Assembly (NCBI GenBank): GCA_016987375.1
Contig: PJRA01000555.1
Location: 26,242 to 44,210 of the forward strand
Source of the DNA: Brachionus koreanus
Lineage: Eukaryota; Rotifera; Eurotatoria; Ploima; Brachionidae
Direction: 5' to 3'
DNA length: 17,969 nt
Numbering within the stretch: the stretch's first letter is position 1; each line of letters begins with the position of its first letter. The notes below the pieces were generated by a model. It did no database searches. It was not told where the DNA came from and was given only the letters and a program-made list of their open reading frames with translations. The position numbers and the translations under genes are program-made. Shown piece after piece: positions 1-8,980 of this stretch.

Positions 1-34
1 TCAATTGAATAAATAAATAAATAAATAAATAATA
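1..34. repeat. Tetranucleotide microsatellite (AAAT)n at the left edge
   Basis: About six tandem AAAT units, slightly interrupted. From here to about 380 the sequence is plain AT-rich DNA with poly-T runs. It should lie in an intron of the DCAF6-like gene if that gene continues to the left. No coding signal was seen. Confidence 0.8.
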
Positions 35-385
35 AATCTTATAATTTTCAATTTTGTATCAACTATCCAAAAAATCAGTTTTTTTTATTTGAATTGATAT
101 CTAATGTACTGGCATTTAATGGTATTTAATTATTTTACGGAAACTCCTTCTAACCTCATATACAATATTTTTTTTTTTAGTAAAACCATTGTAAAGAAAA
201 AAAGTATTTTATAACTATATTTGCGAAAAATTTGTTTGAGAGTAAATCACGAGCCGTTGTTTTAGCCCTTTTTTTTGAATGTAATAAAAATAAAAAGCGA
301 ACAGAATAATTTTTAGCTAAAAAATAAATATTCAAATTATATTAAATTGTATTATATTATATTGTCCAGATGAGTAGATGATGAG

Positions 386-541
386 ATGTCATTTATGAAG
401 CAAATATTCATAAATGATTTACCAGAGGTAGTAAGTCACTTTTGCTATCTGTTTGCGGATGACAGCAAATTGATTAGAGTCATTAGAAATACAAGTGATC
501 AAATGCTAATTCAAGATGAGATTGACAAGATGGTTGAGTAG
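386..541 (+). mobile_element. Reverse transcriptase fragment of a CR1-like LINE
   Basis: An open stretch of 51 codons contains FINDLPEVVSH followed by CYLFADDSKLIRVI. This is the non-LTR reverse transcriptase core: an INDLP block, then the catalytic FADD (YxDD-type) box, then a DEIDKMVE stretch that in intact elements leads to a Trp and an FN..KC block. That last part is broken here by stops (TAG at 539). Only this fragment survives, so the copy is dead. It runs on the plus strand, antisense to the DCAF6-like gene, probably inside one of its introns. The clade assignment (CR1-like) rests on the spacing and wording of these blocks and is less certain than the RT call. Confidence 0.8.
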
Positions 542-691
542 TATAAAGTAATGTAAATTAGCAACTGAGAGATTGCCAGGCAAGAAATCTCAAAGAAAAG
601 TCTATTATAACGGGGCTACGCTAGTCTTCCTGCTTTGTAGACTATTATCTCTTCCTTAAATGTTTAAATATAAATAAAATTTTTTAATTAC

Positions 692-2145
692 CTTTGGATT
701 CATGAGATAAATAAGATTAGGCTGAGCACTTGCTAGAACTTGTGAACCTATGCTGTCATATTGAACAGACGTGATACGTTTTGAATTAGTGGAAAACAAA
801 TCTAAAGAATTTCTTTGTGAAAATGACCATGGATCTAAAACAGCGTAAAGTCCTTTATCATTTTTTGTCTTAGAAATTAGATCATTTAATCCAACATTTA
901 ACATTCTAAAGTCATAAAAGCGAACTACACCATCATTGCCTCCTGTGACAAAGTGATAGGGTATTAGTGGATTTACTGCAATAGACGTAATTGCACTCAT
1001 TTCTTGTATTAAATTGTGCTTATTACATGAGACATTATCACAATGATCATTTTGTCTAAGATCAATAAATTTTACACAACCATCTTTTCCGCACGTTAAA
1101 AATGAACTATTTTCGAATATACGAATTTCGTAGCAAGATTTTTCACCATGACATTTAAATAACGAAGATTTGGCCGTAGATACAGAATTAATTAATATAT
1201 CACCACCAGAAGATGAAGAAACTAAAATTTCATCATTTGAATTAGATAAAAATTTTGCGCTAAAAATATTTGTTTGATGAGCAGTTTTAATAGATGCATT
1301 AATCTAAAAAAAGAAGAAAAATTAGCTGTTTTTCTCAAAGAATAACTCACACAGAAAAATTCAGAAGAATTTTAGAAACATCCATTTAGTCCAAAAATTT
1401 TTAATTTAAGAATTAAAAATCTCTCTACTAAATGAAATACAATTCAATATTTAAATTTATTTTATGTCGACACATATAAATAAATTCAAGAATAATTAAT
1501 ATAAATTCTAATTTTTTTCATTTTTTACATATTAATACTTTAAAAAAATTCATTACATTTCCAGTAAATGCATTTGTTATTTTCAAATTTTTGTCATCCG
1601 ATCCAGAAAGTATTGTAGAAGGATTCTGTTCACTCCAACAAATAGTATTGACCTTTTATAAATTTAAAATTTTTAAGTTTTATCAATCGAAAAGATAAAT
1701 TAATGATGAAATTTTTATATTCAATAAAGATTTTGTTTAATCTGATAAATTCAGCTTTTAATACTCATAATTTGATGAAAAATTCTTTTTTTTTTCTCAT
1801 CTCACATTATTTTGCACTATTTTAGTAAATTTTTTGAATATAAATGTTGAAAGCATCAAAAATTTTAATAGATTTTTTTAATTGTTTATTTTCGAACTTT
1901 TAAAAATAAGTTGTATGAAAAGGAGAATTTCTTTTTTTCTGTTAAAAAAATTGTAAACGACTTACGCATCCCCTATGGTTTTGTAATTTCTTTGATATCT
2001 CTAAACGCTTGACAAAATTTATATTTTCTAGAATATTAATTTATTAAACATTGTTAAATATAAATATATTTTTACCTTTAAATGTTTCGATATTATTAGA
2101 AGTCCATTCAAATTTTGAAAAATTAGAATTTTTTGAATTCATCAT
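692..2145 (-). CDS. DCAF6: DCAF6-like WD40 protein, 5' four exons (gene continues off the left edge)
   Basis: Spliced model on the minus strand: exon 1 2145-2076 (phase 1 donor), exon 2 2027-1966, exon 3 1652-1557, exon 4 1303-692, together 280 codons. All junctions are GT/AG and keep frame; introns are 48, 313 and 253 nt. The product reads RLEISKKLQNHRGC, VNTICW, ILSGSDDKNLKITN, AHQTNIFSAKFL, FLTCGKDGCVKFID and VVRFYDFRML, ending in LIYLMNPK. This matches the N-terminal WD40 blades of DCAF6 (NRIP) block by block. The family serves as a substrate receptor of CUL4-DDB1 ubiquitin ligases; two DxR motifs (IDLR, YDFR) correspond to its WDxR boxes. The ATG at 2145 is the first in frame after a stop; a second ATG follows directly. 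The donor AAG|GTAATT at 691 shows that more exons, with the C-terminal WD repeats, lie beyond position 1. Confidence 0.87.
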
Positions 2146-2489
2146 TAAGTTTAACAACAGTAAATTAAGTACAAGATTATCTTTAAGAATAAAATAATTT
2201 TTATCATTTTTTATTTATATTTATTCATAATTGCTATATCTTTTATGTTACTAAACAAGTCAAAAAGAATGATTTCATGTTAACTTAACAAGTAAAATAA
2301 GTTTAACCTTGAATAAGAATTATGCACAATAATGCATGCATTTTTTAGCAGAATTTTTCAGATATAAAAGAATACATCTTTAAATCAAAATTCACAAAAT
2401 TTAAATACTGTTTTTAAATTTTAAATTTTTACTTTTCTTTTATCTGAAAAAGCTTATGCTCGATCAGAAAAACATATAAAAAAATAAAT

Positions 2490-2659
2490 TGGATCCGGTC
2501 GATTCTAGACTTTTTTTCTTAAATGAAAATTACATCTCGAAATTCATTGTTCAATCTAACCCGCTAATTGTACAACTTTTTGGTGAATACAGAACAGGTT
2601 TCAAGAGTGCAAGACTAGTCAATAATCCAACTCTACTATGTGCCAACAGTATTATTTAA
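2490..2659 (+). pseudogene. Unidentified coding relic next to a LINE-like 3' end
   Basis: About 55 codons stay open and read, in part, LNENYISKFIVQ, LFGEYRTGFKSARLV and NNPTLLCANSII before a stop. Base composition and codon pattern differ from the surrounding poly-A/T DNA, which suggests former coding sequence. I do not recognise the family. A LINE-type tail lies some 190 bp downstream on the same strand, so it may belong to a mobile element, but that link is only positional. Confidence 0.35.
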
Positions 2660-2847
2660 GATGATTTTTTCATGGTATCTACATATTTGACTATATAGAT
2701 GAAAAATTACTTTAATATAACTAATAGATTTATTTGTCTATTTTTCCTTTTATTTTATCATCGTTACTATATTTTCATGATAACTCTATAAAAAGCTTAA
2801 AACTTTTACAAAGACAAATTTTATAACAACTCAATTTAATACTGAAT

Positions 2848-2892
2848 GAGCTGACGCTCGAAAGTCTTTAAATAAACTAATAATAATAATAA
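2848..2892 (+). mobile_element. LINE-type 3' end: short hairpin, AATAAA, (TAA)n tail
   Basis: GAGC at 2848-2851 pairs with GCTC at 2856-2859. It is followed by AATAAA at 2871-2876 and a (TAA)n run to 2892. The same order of parts occurs at 16082-16126. Many non-LTR elements end in a hairpin and a short microsatellite, so this is most likely the 3' end of a truncated copy. Confidence 0.4.
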
Positions 2893-3352
2893 AGCCTAAG
2901 AAAGAAAATAATAATCCTCAGGTGATTATATGAAATTTTTATTTGTTTACTTAATATTTTAATAATTTAATAAATTTAAAGTGGCAAGTGAAAATTAATC
3001 AGAAAGAAGATATTAACACAAAGTTGATTTTGAAACTAATCAATACATTTTAAAAATAAAAAGTTTTTGGCCTAACATATTTAGCTCCTATTAATTTATA
3101 ACTCTAGTATTTTAGATAAAAATTTTAGTCTATTAAATCAAATTAATTTATTTTATTAGTGTTTAATATAGTTAATGAAAAATAAACAAATCGAACTGAT
3201 TAAAAAATTAAAAAATAGAAAACACGAAATTTTATTCTTATAAATATCTTACAAAATTGGAACGATCTTTTGAATTCATGAAATTTGAAAGAAATTGCAA
3301 TGAATTAGCTTAGATTTAATTTTGACACTTATTGCATTCTATTATGTAATAA

Positions 3353-3358
3353 TTTATT
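3353..3358 (-). terminator. Candidate poly(A) signal of the ATRIP-like gene
   Basis: AATAAA on the minus strand, about 10 nt after the stop codon. It would give a very short 3' UTR. AATAAA is frequent by chance in DNA this AT-rich, so support is only positional. Confidence 0.35.
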
Positions 3359-3368
3359 ATGTTAAATA

Positions 3369-5831
3369 TTAATTTTTAGTAAAATCGAAATATTCTTCCA
3401 TGCAATTTTTAAATACCGATTTAACAAAATTTAACGAATTACTCAAATTGTTTTGTTTGCCATTTCCTTTAATTTGATCAATTTCCATTTTTTCTGCATT
3501 ATTCTTTATAAATTCAGATTCAATTATTTTAATTAAACTCAAAAAGTTTTTAACTTTATAGTCATCCATAACTGAGCTTACAAAACCTAGTTTTCCTCTA
3601 TCAGTACTAACAAACTTTGCTAACTTATCTACACTGATCATTGACATTAAAACATTTAACCCCATCATTAATAACAAGTATTTGTTTTGACCACTTTCAA
3701 TTTCATAGTTTGATTCCAAAAAATATATTGAACTTTTTAGAGAATTGCATTCAACTTGCTCTAGATAATAATAATCTTTATCTCCAAATAAGTAATCTAA
3801 AGAACTCAAAAATGAATTGAGAATATTTTTAAAGCATATACATGTATTGTTAAATGAGCGTTTCTCTTGATAATCCAAGTTCGACATAGATTGATATATT
3901 CTTCTTTTTTTGGAAGAAGTTTCGTGTACAATTTGCTCATTATCATTTTTAATTCCATCAACTTTTTGCATTCGAAATTCAATTGACTGAATTACTTGAT
4001 AGTTATTGATGAAATATATAAGTTTTTGGTAGCATTCCCATTTTAAGCTATCAAACATAGCCATTTCTTGAAAGTTATGTGTTTTAACTGTCTCATAAAC
4101 TTGTTGAATATTTGGTTTTTCTTTTGGCGAAGCTGAATCAACCTGAGATTGAAGTATATCATCCGCTTCTGACAATGAACTATTCATTAAATAGTTTTCA
4201 CTTATTTTATTCTCAAGTTTAAAATCAACTTTTGAATTCTTTGTCTCTTCACCTATGGTAGTTATTATTTCGATTTGATTAGATTCATTTTTTAAATATT
4301 CATTCTCATTTTTGTTCTTTTCATTCTGGAGTAAAAAATGAGACGTTTCGCTAAAAAAAATATTTATTTTATCAAATATTGCTTGAAATATGCAACATGG
4401 ATCGTCACCATTTTCATTTTCAGCTTCATTTAATATGCAGTTAGAATGAAAAATTTCGATTAAATTTAAATATTGGCCAAGTTTAGTTGAATCAATTTTA
4501 ATAAATGTAAACGTATTAAGAACAAAATTAAGCATATCTAATAGCGAATTGAAAAAGCTTAGATCAGCATAATAGATAAAGTGTTTATTGGCAGATAAAT
4601 TTAGATTAGTAATATTAGAAAATTGTTTTATCAATAAAATAAAGTCTTCTTTCAACTTGTCAACTTGTTTTGAATTGTTTGAGTCAGTTTGAAAGTCAAA
4701 GCGTATTAAAAAAAGCCGATACATGTTCTCAAATAAATAGCAAATAATGTCAATTTGTTCCCATGAATCACAATTTATTTGATTCAAATTAAACAACTGA
4801 AGAAGTTCTTCATTCAATTTGGAACAAATAAAATCTATTGTTTCAATATTTGTGCTTTTTTCTAATGAAAAAAATAAATTTTTTAAAAAAACACTTAAAT
4901 CTTTAATTTTTTGTAACAACTCTTTGCTAGATTTTCGACAATTGTTTTCTTTTAAGAAATAAGACAACTCATATATGCTATCGGTAAGTTTGTAAATTAA
5001 ATTGCTTTTGTTTGAAATTTTCAACTCCGGACTATTAACATTAAGGACACATGAACGCTTAAAGTTTTTTGATTTTTCAGCTTGATGTATTGATTTAGAC
5101 TGACGACTAAATCGATTTGACTGGGAAAATCTTTTAATTTCTGGATTTTCATTTTCTGTATCACTGCTTTGCGCCGAACGTTTTAGCGGAGCACTTTTCG
5201 GTTGTGCTATTTTTTGATTAACTAAAGGAGTTGAAGCCAAGACCACTGTATTCGGATTCTTCTTGACACTTGATTCTAATACCTTGTATTTCATTGTTAA
5301 TTCAACGATTTCTTGTGATTTTAGTTGGTTTTCAAGTTCTTTAAATTCGATTTGTTTTTGAAAACTGCGCTTTGTTTCGTCTTGTTGTTGCTGTAGTTTT
5401 TTTATGAGCTCAATTTTTTCACCTCTAGTTTTCTGCATTTCTTGTTCCAAGCGCTTTAATTTATCACGAAGTATTTTTACTTCGCCATCTTTTTGCATAT
5501 TAGTGCTTTTTAGTTGTCTTATTTCCTGTTGTATTTCATCATCGACTTCTTTAAAAGCCAGAAAATTTGTTGATGATTGGGGCTTATCGACATTTGCATT
5601 TTGAGTAAACTGTGAAAAAATGGTTATTGCATTGCTTGTCGCATGATGAACATTATTTGTAAACTTTAATTGGGATTCTACTGCTTGAGACGCCCGAATG
5701 AGCTCGGTGTCAGATATATCAAGAAAATCGTCATCTTTCTCATTTATTTTCGTATCAACGTTTTCATTTAAATTACTTGGCAATTTTTGAGATTCTTTGA
5801 TTGAAAATCTATATCGATTTTGATTTAGCAT
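3369..5831 (-). CDS. ATRIP: ATRIP-like checkpoint protein, intronless
   Basis: An uninterrupted 820-codon frame from ATG at 5831 to TAA at 3369. Near the N-terminus an acidic stretch, DDDFLDISDTELIRASQA (residues 33-50), resembles the RPA70-binding recruitment motif of ATRIP (acidic/Phe, then a SQA segment). A coiled coil spans about residues 95-190 and contains KDGEVKILRDKLKRLEQEM, the most conserved block of ATRIP/Ddc2 proteins. The rest is helical and Leu/Asn-rich with Ser/Lys/Asn linkers, as in the ATR-binding C-terminal part, which is poorly conserved in the family. ATRIP is the obligate partner of ATR and brings it to RPA-coated single-stranded DNA in the nucleus. Length is close to that of vertebrate ATRIP (about 790). 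The lack of introns in a region of intron-bearing genes is notable, but the frame shows no decay. The call rests on two short motifs and overall architecture. Confidence 0.7.
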   Translation of the reverse strand: MLNQNRYRFSIKESQKLPSNLNENVDTKINEKDDDFLDISDTELIRASQAVESQLKFTNNVHHATSNAITIFSQFTQNANVDKPQSSTNFLAFKEVDDEIQQEIRQLKSTNMQKDGEVKILRDKLKRLEQEMQKTRGEKIELIKKLQQQQDETKRSFQKQIEFKELENQLKSQEIVELTMKYKVLESSVKKNPNTVVLASTPLVNQKIAQPKSAPLKRSAQSSDTENENPEIKRFSQSNRFSRQSKSIHQAEKSKNFKRSCVLNVNSPELKISNKSNLIYKLTDSIYELSYFLKENNCRKSSKELLQKIKDLSVFLKNLFFSLEKSTNIETIDFICSKLNEELLQLFNLNQINCDSWEQIDIICYLFENMYRLFLIRFDFQTDSNNSKQVDKLKEDFILLIKQFSNITNLNLSANKHFIYYADLSFFNSLLDMLNFVLNTFTFIKIDSTKLGQYLNLIEIFHSNCILNEAENENGDDPCCIFQAIFDKINIFFSETSHFLLQNEKNKNENEYLKNESNQIEIITTIGEETKNSKVDFKLENKISENYLMNSSLSEADDILQSQVDSASPKEKPNIQQVYETVKTHNFQEMAMFDSLKWECYQKLIYFINNYQVIQSIEFRMQKVDGIKNDNEQIVHETSSKKRRIYQSMSNLDYQEKRSFNNTCICFKNILNSFLSSLDYLFGDKDYYYLEQVECNSLKSSIYFLESNYEIESGQNKYLLLMMGLNVLMSMISVDKLAKFVSTDRGKLGFVSSVMDDYKVKNFLSLIKIIESEFIKNNAEKMEIDQIKGNGKQNNLSNSLNFVKSVFKNCMEEYFDFTKN

Positions 5832-6277
5832 TATTTTGTTTTTAAAAAAAATTCAAAATCCAAAAAAAAATAAACAATTTTTTTAAAAAATCTGTTTCAT
5901 TCATATATATAGTATTGTTTAAATAAATAATTTATTTTGAAACATTTATACATTTGAATAGTTTGTCTTCATTTTGAAAAATAAGTTTTTTAAATGGAAA
6001 TTAAAGGAGCTGCTGGGAGTACTTGATGCTAATTCTAGTGAAACTTTAAGTCTTCAGAGTCAAACTGATTTTAGATTATTTGATTAAATAAATTAAATTT
6101 TTATTTTTTGATTTTCTCTTCAAGATCAATTCAGTACTACTAACATTTCTTAGCAAAAAAATAACAAATTTAATTTTATTGAGAAAATTATTTAAGAGTA
6201 AACATTGATACATAAAATAATGATCTTAAACAAGTTTGCTGTAAATTTAAAGATTTTTGTATTAGTTTAGCAACTAT
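5832..6277. other. Upstream region of the ATRIP-like gene
   Basis: AT-rich spacer with no coding signal. A TATATATAT stretch near 5903-5912 lies about 75 bp before the ATG and could serve as a TATA element on the minus strand, but such runs are common here. Confidence 0.4.
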
Positions 6278-6990
6278 TTTCATTATTTAGTTCAGTGACA
6301 TAGCGAATACTTTGCCAGAGAATGTAAAAATAGAACTATTTGCTGATGACCTATGCATCTGGATGACGGGTAAATCATTAAAAGAACTAGAAAAACATAT
6401 TCAAACTTCTATAAAGTCATCGCCTTTTGTAAAACTTGGGACTTAAAAAAACCTTTCAAAAACCTGTTACACAACGTTTACAACAGCAGGACAAAGAAAA
6501 AATTATGAGCTAAAATACAATTTAAAGCGGCAAAATGAAAATAATTTTACATTTTTACATTTTTATATTTTGATATTTTTAGATATTAAAAAAATCTTCT
6601 TCAAAATATTTGGTAAACAAAAAACAAAAATAAAATCAAAAAATTTCTTAAATATTGTACAAAAAATCTAAAAATATGAAAAAGTATAAATTAAAAATTA
6701 TTTTCATTTTACCAATTAAAGTTCCAAATCGGTAATTTTGAAGTCCTTTTAGAATCATATCCCACATTTCTGGGTTTAAAACTTGACCCTAAAATTAGTT
6801 ACAAACCACTTGGAACCACACTAAAAAGAAGCTTTTTATTATTCCTAAAACTAACTTACTAAGAAGAATTAAAAATTTTAATAGGGCAAATTCATTAATT
6901 TCATAAAACGTGCAGTTGTATAAGTCGTTAATTAGATCCCTTTTTGATTACTGATTTGTCAAATTAGTGGCGAAAAACAGCTAATAATAA
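6278..6990 (+). mobile_element. Degraded Jockey/I-like LINE reverse transcriptase
   Basis: Reading with frameshifts, the plus strand gives SDIANTLPENVKIELFADD, then LCIWMTGKSLKELEKHIQTS, then (after a shift) CKTWDLK and SKTCYTTFTTAGQRKNYEL. After a 186-bp insertion it continues LKFQIGNFEVLLESY, PTFLGLKLDPKISYKP and further on LIRSLFDY. These are the FADD catalytic box, the W..W.L / FS..KT block and the FLGLKLD block in the order found in Jockey/I-group reverse transcriptases. There are at least two frameshifts and several stops, so the copy is inactive. It ends near a (TAA)n stretch. Upstream RT blocks and any ORF1 are missing. Confidence 0.8.
6528..6713. mobile_element. 186-bp MITE nested in the LINE relic
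   Basis: The ends are inverted repeats: GGCAAAATGAAAATAATTTT on the left matches GGTAAAATGAAAATAATTTT on the reverse complement of the right end. Similarity continues inward (ATATTTTTAGAT on both). The flanks are aatttaaag (6519-6527) and aattaaag (6714-6721), an imperfect 8-9 bp target duplication. Removing the insert restores the LINE reading ...YNLKFQIGNF..., which fixes its borders and shows it landed in the LINE. It has no coding capacity. TSD size suggests a hAT-type helper. Confidence 0.75.
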
Positions 6991-7060
6991 TAAATTAATG
7001 ATTATTTTTGAAATATTAGAATATATTCCAGTTAAAAGCTCCTAGCTTTTTTTTTACCGT

Positions 7061-7436
7061 GGTTACCTCTATTATAAACAAAAAAGGCCAATAAAGACGG
7101 AACACAAACTGGCGATGTAAGAGCAATAAGAAGAAGAATATTAAATGTAAAGCGTTATGTTACACTAGAAATGAAAACATCATAACTATAACAGGTTGCC
7201 ACGGCCATTCAATTGTAGAAAAGGGTGAAGTTGTTTTTAATTCTTCACGTCAAAAAGTTAAAAATAAGGTCGTAAATTCCAAAAGACCTCTTAAAAAATT
7301 ATTTGAAAGCAGTGTTAATAAAGCCATTGCTGACAATAATTTGTCAATGGAAGAAGCTGCTAAATATGCCCCTACTTTTAGAGCTAATCAAAATGGTTTT
7401 TATATAATTAGGAAGCAAAATTTGCTAGTGAACTAA
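7061..7436 (+). pseudogene. FLYWCH-type zinc-finger relic
   Basis: The plus strand reads GYLYYKQK, then, after a one-base shift and a stop, TNWRCKSNKKKNIKCKALCY and ITITGCHGHSIVEKGEVV. The order G-Y-L-Y ... W-R-C ... C-K-A ... H-x-H is the FLYWCH zinc finger (Cys-Cys-His-His). After it, about 75 codons remain open to a TAA at 7434-7436. FLYWCH domains occur in small nuclear proteins and often next to MULE-type transposases, so this may be host- or transposon-derived. No start codon or clean upstream exon was found, and the frameshift within the domain argues for a dead copy. An assembly error at the A-run near 7080 could mimic the shift. Confidence 0.65.
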
Positions 7437-8364
7437 TATGCTAGAATTAAGTTTATTATTATTAAGTCCTCTCCACGTTTTTGAGACAAGCTCTTTGTTA
7501 TTTGTGGCTGATATTCCTGGTCTAAATACTTTTCCAATTTTTTTATCCTTAAATAATGTACATTTCACTCCTATTGTACCTTAATTATTTACCGTTTACT
7601 AATTCAAATCATTTGAATCATTTAAAAAAAAAAGAAATCCCCACAAAATTATTTATAAATTTAAATAAACTAGAAATAAATAAAAATTTTTGTAGAGTAA
7701 ATTAAATACAAAGAATGAAAAATTGAAATACAAGTGATTTATTTAATTTTGTAATGGACTATAAACTATGTGTGAAATACAAATTATCTTATTGCAAAAT
7801 ACGAATTATAGGAACTTTGATCTTTACTAAAGCTCAAGATCAAACATCAATAAATCAAAATGATAGGGATAACTTAATCTTATTTCCGACTCTGAAGTAG
7901 ATTTTGGCATGATACCCGATAGAGCCTACGTCGAGTATCAATATGCAATATGTTACTGTTTTTAGTAAAATTGCGACAAGAAACATGTTTTTATTTTTTT
8001 CTCCTTCTTTTACTTTTATTTTATAGCACACGCTATTAAAAAAGATTGATGTACTTGCGTAGTTGATTTTTTGGAGTCAATTAAAGAAAAGAAAAGCAGT
8101 ATGACCATAGAGAAACCGTTCTTTGCACTTTTCAGAATCTAAAAAATTAAAGTGTAATCTACACAAAAGTGTCTCTCAATAGTTCCCAGTCAAGCAAAAA
8201 GCGATGTCTTCATGTATGTTTCATATATGAATCATTTCATTTTTTTTGGGTGAAAAATGTTTTTGGATTAAAATCTCATCATTCTTTCACAATATTTAGG
8301 AATAATCCAATAATTTTCATCTCTGCTTCATTTTTTAATCATTTCGTCGATCATATATGAAATT
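7437..8364. other. Gene-poor stretch with a short minus-strand coding-like relic
   Basis: On the minus strand 7580-7425 is open for about 50 codons and reads VKCTLFKDKKIGKVFRPG and NKELVSKTWRGLNN, which looks like old coding sequence but matches no family I can name. The remainder to 8364 shows no gene, RNA or clear repeat. Confidence 0.35.
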
Positions 8365-8635
8365 TTTTGGCTAGAAGGAAAAACGTTTGACCAAGGTGTC
8401 AAATACCGTGATTTCACAGACGGCATTTGACACCATTTTTAAATCCTCATATCTTTTGAATGGATTTTTCAAATAAATATATCTTTTTTGAATTATGTAG
8501 ATTTTAAAATTTTCTTTAAAAAATGATATTACTTTATAGAATTCCGAATTCTAAAAAAAATAAAAGGCTTTTAGTTTTTTTATAAAATATTTATGAATTA
8601 AAAAAAACTGAAAAAATGCGTGCTTCTAGTGTTAA
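8365..8635 (-). mobile_element. piggyBac-like MITE, copy 1
   Basis: The right end read on the minus strand is TTAA followed by CACTAGAAGCACGC, which closely resembles piggyBac ends (TTAA target, then a C-C/A-CTAGAA terminus). The opposite end at about 8365-8381 keeps only CTAGAAGG. The body matches copy 2 at 11892-12080 in inverted orientation, including ATTTTAAAATCTACATAATT. Just inside the decayed end is a perfect 10-bp inverted pair, GGTGTCAAAT (8395-8404) and ATTTGACACC (8425-8434), with an inner CCGT/ACGG pair. No transposase is encoded. Confidence 0.6.
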
Positions 8636-8664
8636 ACAGCTATTTAAACAAACAAAATTAAAAG

Positions 8665-8972
8665 GGCAATGTGAAATCTTAGTACAAAAAGGAACAACTA
8701 AATAATTATTTTTCTAGTTGTGCAAAAATGTTTCTGTAAACAGTACAATGTTGTACAAGTTTGTACAAACGAATTCTAAATTCTGCAAATTCTCTTCATT
8801 TCTCTGTAAGATGCACATCATGAAAAANNNCACTAAATTGCACAGTTTTTGCAGAGCTTAGAATTCGTTTGTACAAATTTGTACAACATTGTACTGTTTA
8901 CAGAACCATTTTTGCACAACTAGAAAAATAATTATTTTGTTGTTCCTTTTTGTACTAAGATTTCACATTGCC
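8665..8972. mobile_element. hAT-like foldback MITE with assembly gap at its centre
   Basis: Two arms of about 130 bp are near-perfect inverted copies: GGCAATGTGAAATCTTAGTA at 8665 mirrors the sequence ending at 8972. The copies agree through TTTTTCTAGTTGTGCAAAAA, the GTACAA-rich part and GAATTC. The flanks ATTAAAAG (8657-8664) and ATTACAAG (8973-8980) form an 8-bp duplication with one mismatch and fit the hAT pattern nTnnnnAn. The NNN at 8828-8830 sits in the loop, so the true length is unknown. The terminal GGCAA is shared with the MITE at 6528. No ORF is present. Confidence 0.75.
8828..8830. other. Assembly gap (NNN)
   Basis: Three undetermined bases between the arms of a long inverted repeat, a place where assemblers often fail. 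The gap size is probably nominal. Confidence 0.95.
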
Positions 8973-8980
8973 ATTACAAG

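Larger units (their letters stand above)
2660..3368. other. Intergenic DNA between the DCAF6-like and ATRIP-like genes
   Basis: AT-rich spacer. Apart from the LINE-like tail at 2848-2892 and a possible poly(A) signal for the ATRIP-like gene near 3355, no gene or RNA was seen. The stretch 2146-2489, upstream of the DCAF6-like start, is equally featureless; no clear TATA box was found there. Confidence 0.6.

Noticed and set aside
5404..5604. 66-residue plus-strand ORF
   Set aside because: Antisense shadow of the ATRIP coiled-coil region.
8169..8360. 63-residue plus-strand ORF
   Set aside because: Phe/Ser/Ile-rich, begins with a non-ATG codon and has no recognisable domain; expected by chance.
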